Shown here: piece after piece, positions 4,458 to 5,827 of the stretch
How the letters are laid out: every line of letters begins with the position of its first letter
Numbering within the stretch: the stretch's first letter is position 1
Assembly: GCA_025997875.1 (NCBI GenBank)
Contig: BNVE01000179.1
Span: 1-5,827, forward strand
Direction of reading: 5' to 3'
Length of the DNA: 5,827 bases
DNA from: Spirochaetia bacterium
GTDB lineage: Bacteria; Spirochaetota; Spirochaetia; Treponematales; Breznakiellaceae
Made by a program: the position numbers and the translations under genes
Notes under the pieces: model-generated
Seen by the model: only the letters and a program-made list of their open reading frames with translations
What the model was told of the DNA's origin: nothing
Database searches by the model: none

Positions 4458-5827
4458 ATGGTTAACCTTAAAATAAACGGCGCCCCGATTCAGGTGGAGG
4501 ACGGAACCACCATTCTTGAGGCGGCCCGGGAAGTGAACGTCAAGATCCCCACCCTCTGTTATAACCCTGACCTTCCCCCCTGGGCCAGCTGCGGTATCTG
4601 TATCGTCAGGACCGCCGGTCCCGGCAGCCCCCGTATGGCCCGGGCCTGTACCACCCCGGTGACGGAGGGCATGGATGTGATCACCCATGACGCGGAACTT
4701 ATCGCGGTGCGCCGCACCGTGGTGGAGTTGATCCTTTCCAATCATCCCAACGACTGCCTCCAGTGTCCCCGGAACGGCAACTGCGAACTCCAGACCCTGG
4801 CGGCGGAATTTGGCATCCGGGAATCGCCTTACAGGAAGGTCCTGAACGGCCTGCCCATTGACGATTCCAACCCCGCCATCGTGCTGAACCCGGAAAAGTG
4901 CATCCGCTGCGGGCGTTGCGTAAAGGTCTGCCAGGAAGTGCAGAATGTCTGGGCCCTGGAATTCCTGGGCCGGGGCATCAAGGGCCGGATCGCCAGTGCC
5001 GCCGATGTTCCCCTGGGTGAAAGCCCCTGTATCAAGTGCGGTCAGTGCGCCGCCCATTGCCCCGTGGGGGCCATCTACGAGCGGGATGACACTGTCAAGG
5101 TGTGGTCCGCCCTGCAGAACCCCGAGCTCCACACGGTGGTGCAGATCGCCCCGGCGGTCCGTGTCGCCCTGGCGGAAGAATTCGGCCTTGAGCCGGGGAC
5201 CATCCTGACCAAGAAGATCTACGCCGCCCTGCGGCGCCTGGGCTTTAAGACCGTGTTCGACACCAACTTCTCCGCGGACCTCACCATCATGGAAGAGGGC
5301 ACGGAACTCGTGAAGCGGCTTACTGAAAAATCGCAGACCGGCAGGTCAGATATTCCCCTGATCACCAGCTGCTGCCCGGCCTGGGTGGACTATATGGAAA
5401 AATACTACGCCGACATGATACCGAACTTCTCGACTGCAAAGTCCCCCCAGCAGATGATGGGGGCCATGATCAAGGCCTACTGGGCCGGCAAGGCCGGTGT
5501 GGACCCCAACAAGGTCTACTCCGTGTCGGTCATGCCCTGTACCGCCAAGAAGTGGGAGTCCAGGCGGAACGACGACATGAAGAGCGCCGGGGCCGGGCAG
5601 GACGTGGACATCGTGATCACCACCCGGGAACTTGCCCGGATGATCAAGCAGGCGGGTATCGAAATCCTCAAGCTTGCGGACGAAGAAGCGGATAATCCCC
5701 TGGGCCCCTACACCGGGGCGGGAACCATCTTCGGCGTCACCGGCGGCGTTATGGAAGCCGCGGTCCGCAGCGCATACTTCCTGGTCACCAAAAAAGAACT
5801 GCCGGATGTAAAGTTCACATCCGGCAG
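4458..5827 (+). CDS. hndD: [FeFe] hydrogenase catalytic subunit, HydA-type (3' end off the window)
   Basis: ATG 4458 follows AGGAG (4447-4451) by 6 bases; the frame is open to the right edge, 456 codons, with no stop. The N-terminus is a plant-type [2Fe-2S] ferredoxin domain (C34, C45, C48, C64). Next is the His-ligated [4Fe-4S] site H96-x3-C100-x2-C103-x5-C109, then two [4Fe-4S] motifs (C148/151/154/158 and C191/194/197/201). The H-cluster domain shows the L1 motif TSCCPAW (303-309; C305 ligates the cubane and C306 is the expected proton-transfer cysteine) and the L2 motif MPCTAKKWE (359-367, C361). FGVTGGVMEAAVR (425-437) is also conserved. The L3 motif (ExMACxxGCxxGGGQP type), with the last two H-cluster cysteines, should lie just past the window. 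It reduces protons or oxidises H2 in the cytoplasm; no signal peptide. All ligands visible so far are intact. The alternative name is hydA. Confidence 0.97.
   Translation, partial: MVNLKINGAPIQVEDGTTILEAAREVNVKIPTLCYNPDLPPWASCGICIVRTAGPGSPRMARACTTPVTEGMDVITHDAELIAVRRTVVELILSNHPNDCLQCPRNGNCELQTLAAEFGIRESPYRKVLNGLPIDDSNPAIVLNPEKCIRCGRCVKVCQEVQNVWALEFLGRGIKGRIASAADVPLGESPCIKCGQCAAHCPVGAIYERDDTVKVWSALQNPELHTVVQIAPAVRVALAEEFGLEPGTILTKKIYAALRRLGFKTVFDTNFSADLTIMEEGTELVKRLTEKSQTGRSDIPLITSCCPAWVDYMEKYYADMIPNFSTAKSPQQMMGAMIKAYWAGKAGVDPNKVYSVSVMPCTAKKWESRRNDDMKSAGAGQDVDIVITTRELARMIKQAGIEILKLADEEADNPLGPYTGAGTIFGVTGGVMEAAVRSAYFLVTKKELPDVKFTSG

Noticed and set aside
4401..5132. 243-codon minus-strand frame opposite hndD
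   Set aside because: The plus strand carries unambiguous ferredoxin and hydrogenase motifs throughout this stretch.

Overview
This window carries most of an operon for a soluble, multi-subunit, NAD(P)H-linked [FeFe] hydrogenase of the HndABCD / HydABC type (group A3, the class that includes the electron-bifurcating hydrogenases). It points to an anaerobic, fermentative bacterium. The protein sequences, together with the divergent Rpn/PD-(D/E)XK nuclease-like gene, look most like gut spirochaetes (Treponema, perhaps termite-gut treponemes). That assignment rests on recognition of sequence style, not on a search.

Layout. Positions 553 down to 1 hold the 5' part of a leftward gene of the Rpn family (recombination-promoting nuclease / putative transposase); its 3' end lies off the left edge. 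Positions 554-873 are non-coding and divergent. They contain an 18-bp AT palindrome, an orphan rightward intrinsic terminator at 702-734, and a plausible operon promoter at 803-831 with a dyad in its spacer. From about 874 onward five genes run rightward: hndA (NuoE-like), a small GHKL-type ATPase starting at TTG, hndB (thioredoxin-like ferredoxin), hndC (NuoF-like, flavin and NAD(P)H binding) and hndD (the catalytic HydA), which is cut by the right edge after 456 codons.

How the genes work together. HndC would exchange electrons with NAD(P)H at FMN. HndA, HndB and the cluster domains of HndC would pass them on, and the ferredoxin-like N-terminus of HndD would feed the H-cluster, where H2 is made or oxidised. 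Counting visible ligand sets gives about eleven metal centres: one in HndA, probably one in HndB, four in HndC, and in HndD four accessory clusters plus the H-cluster, whose last two cysteines lie beyond the window. In bifurcating homologues reduced ferredoxin is the second electron partner; the sequence alone does not prove bifurcation here. The ATPase has no obvious electron-transfer role and is probably regulatory or an accessory factor.

The most unusual part is the RNA-level architecture of the gaps. All three wide gaps (after hndA, after the ATPase, after hndC) hold strong inverted repeats. In front of the ATPase gene two tandem hairpins meet: a 17+4-bp stem, then a perfect 11-bp hairpin that buries both the Shine-Dalgarno sequence and the TTG start. 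By contrast hndB and hndC are 3 bases apart and look translationally coupled. This arrangement could set subunit stoichiometry and keep the ATPase scarce or conditionally translated.
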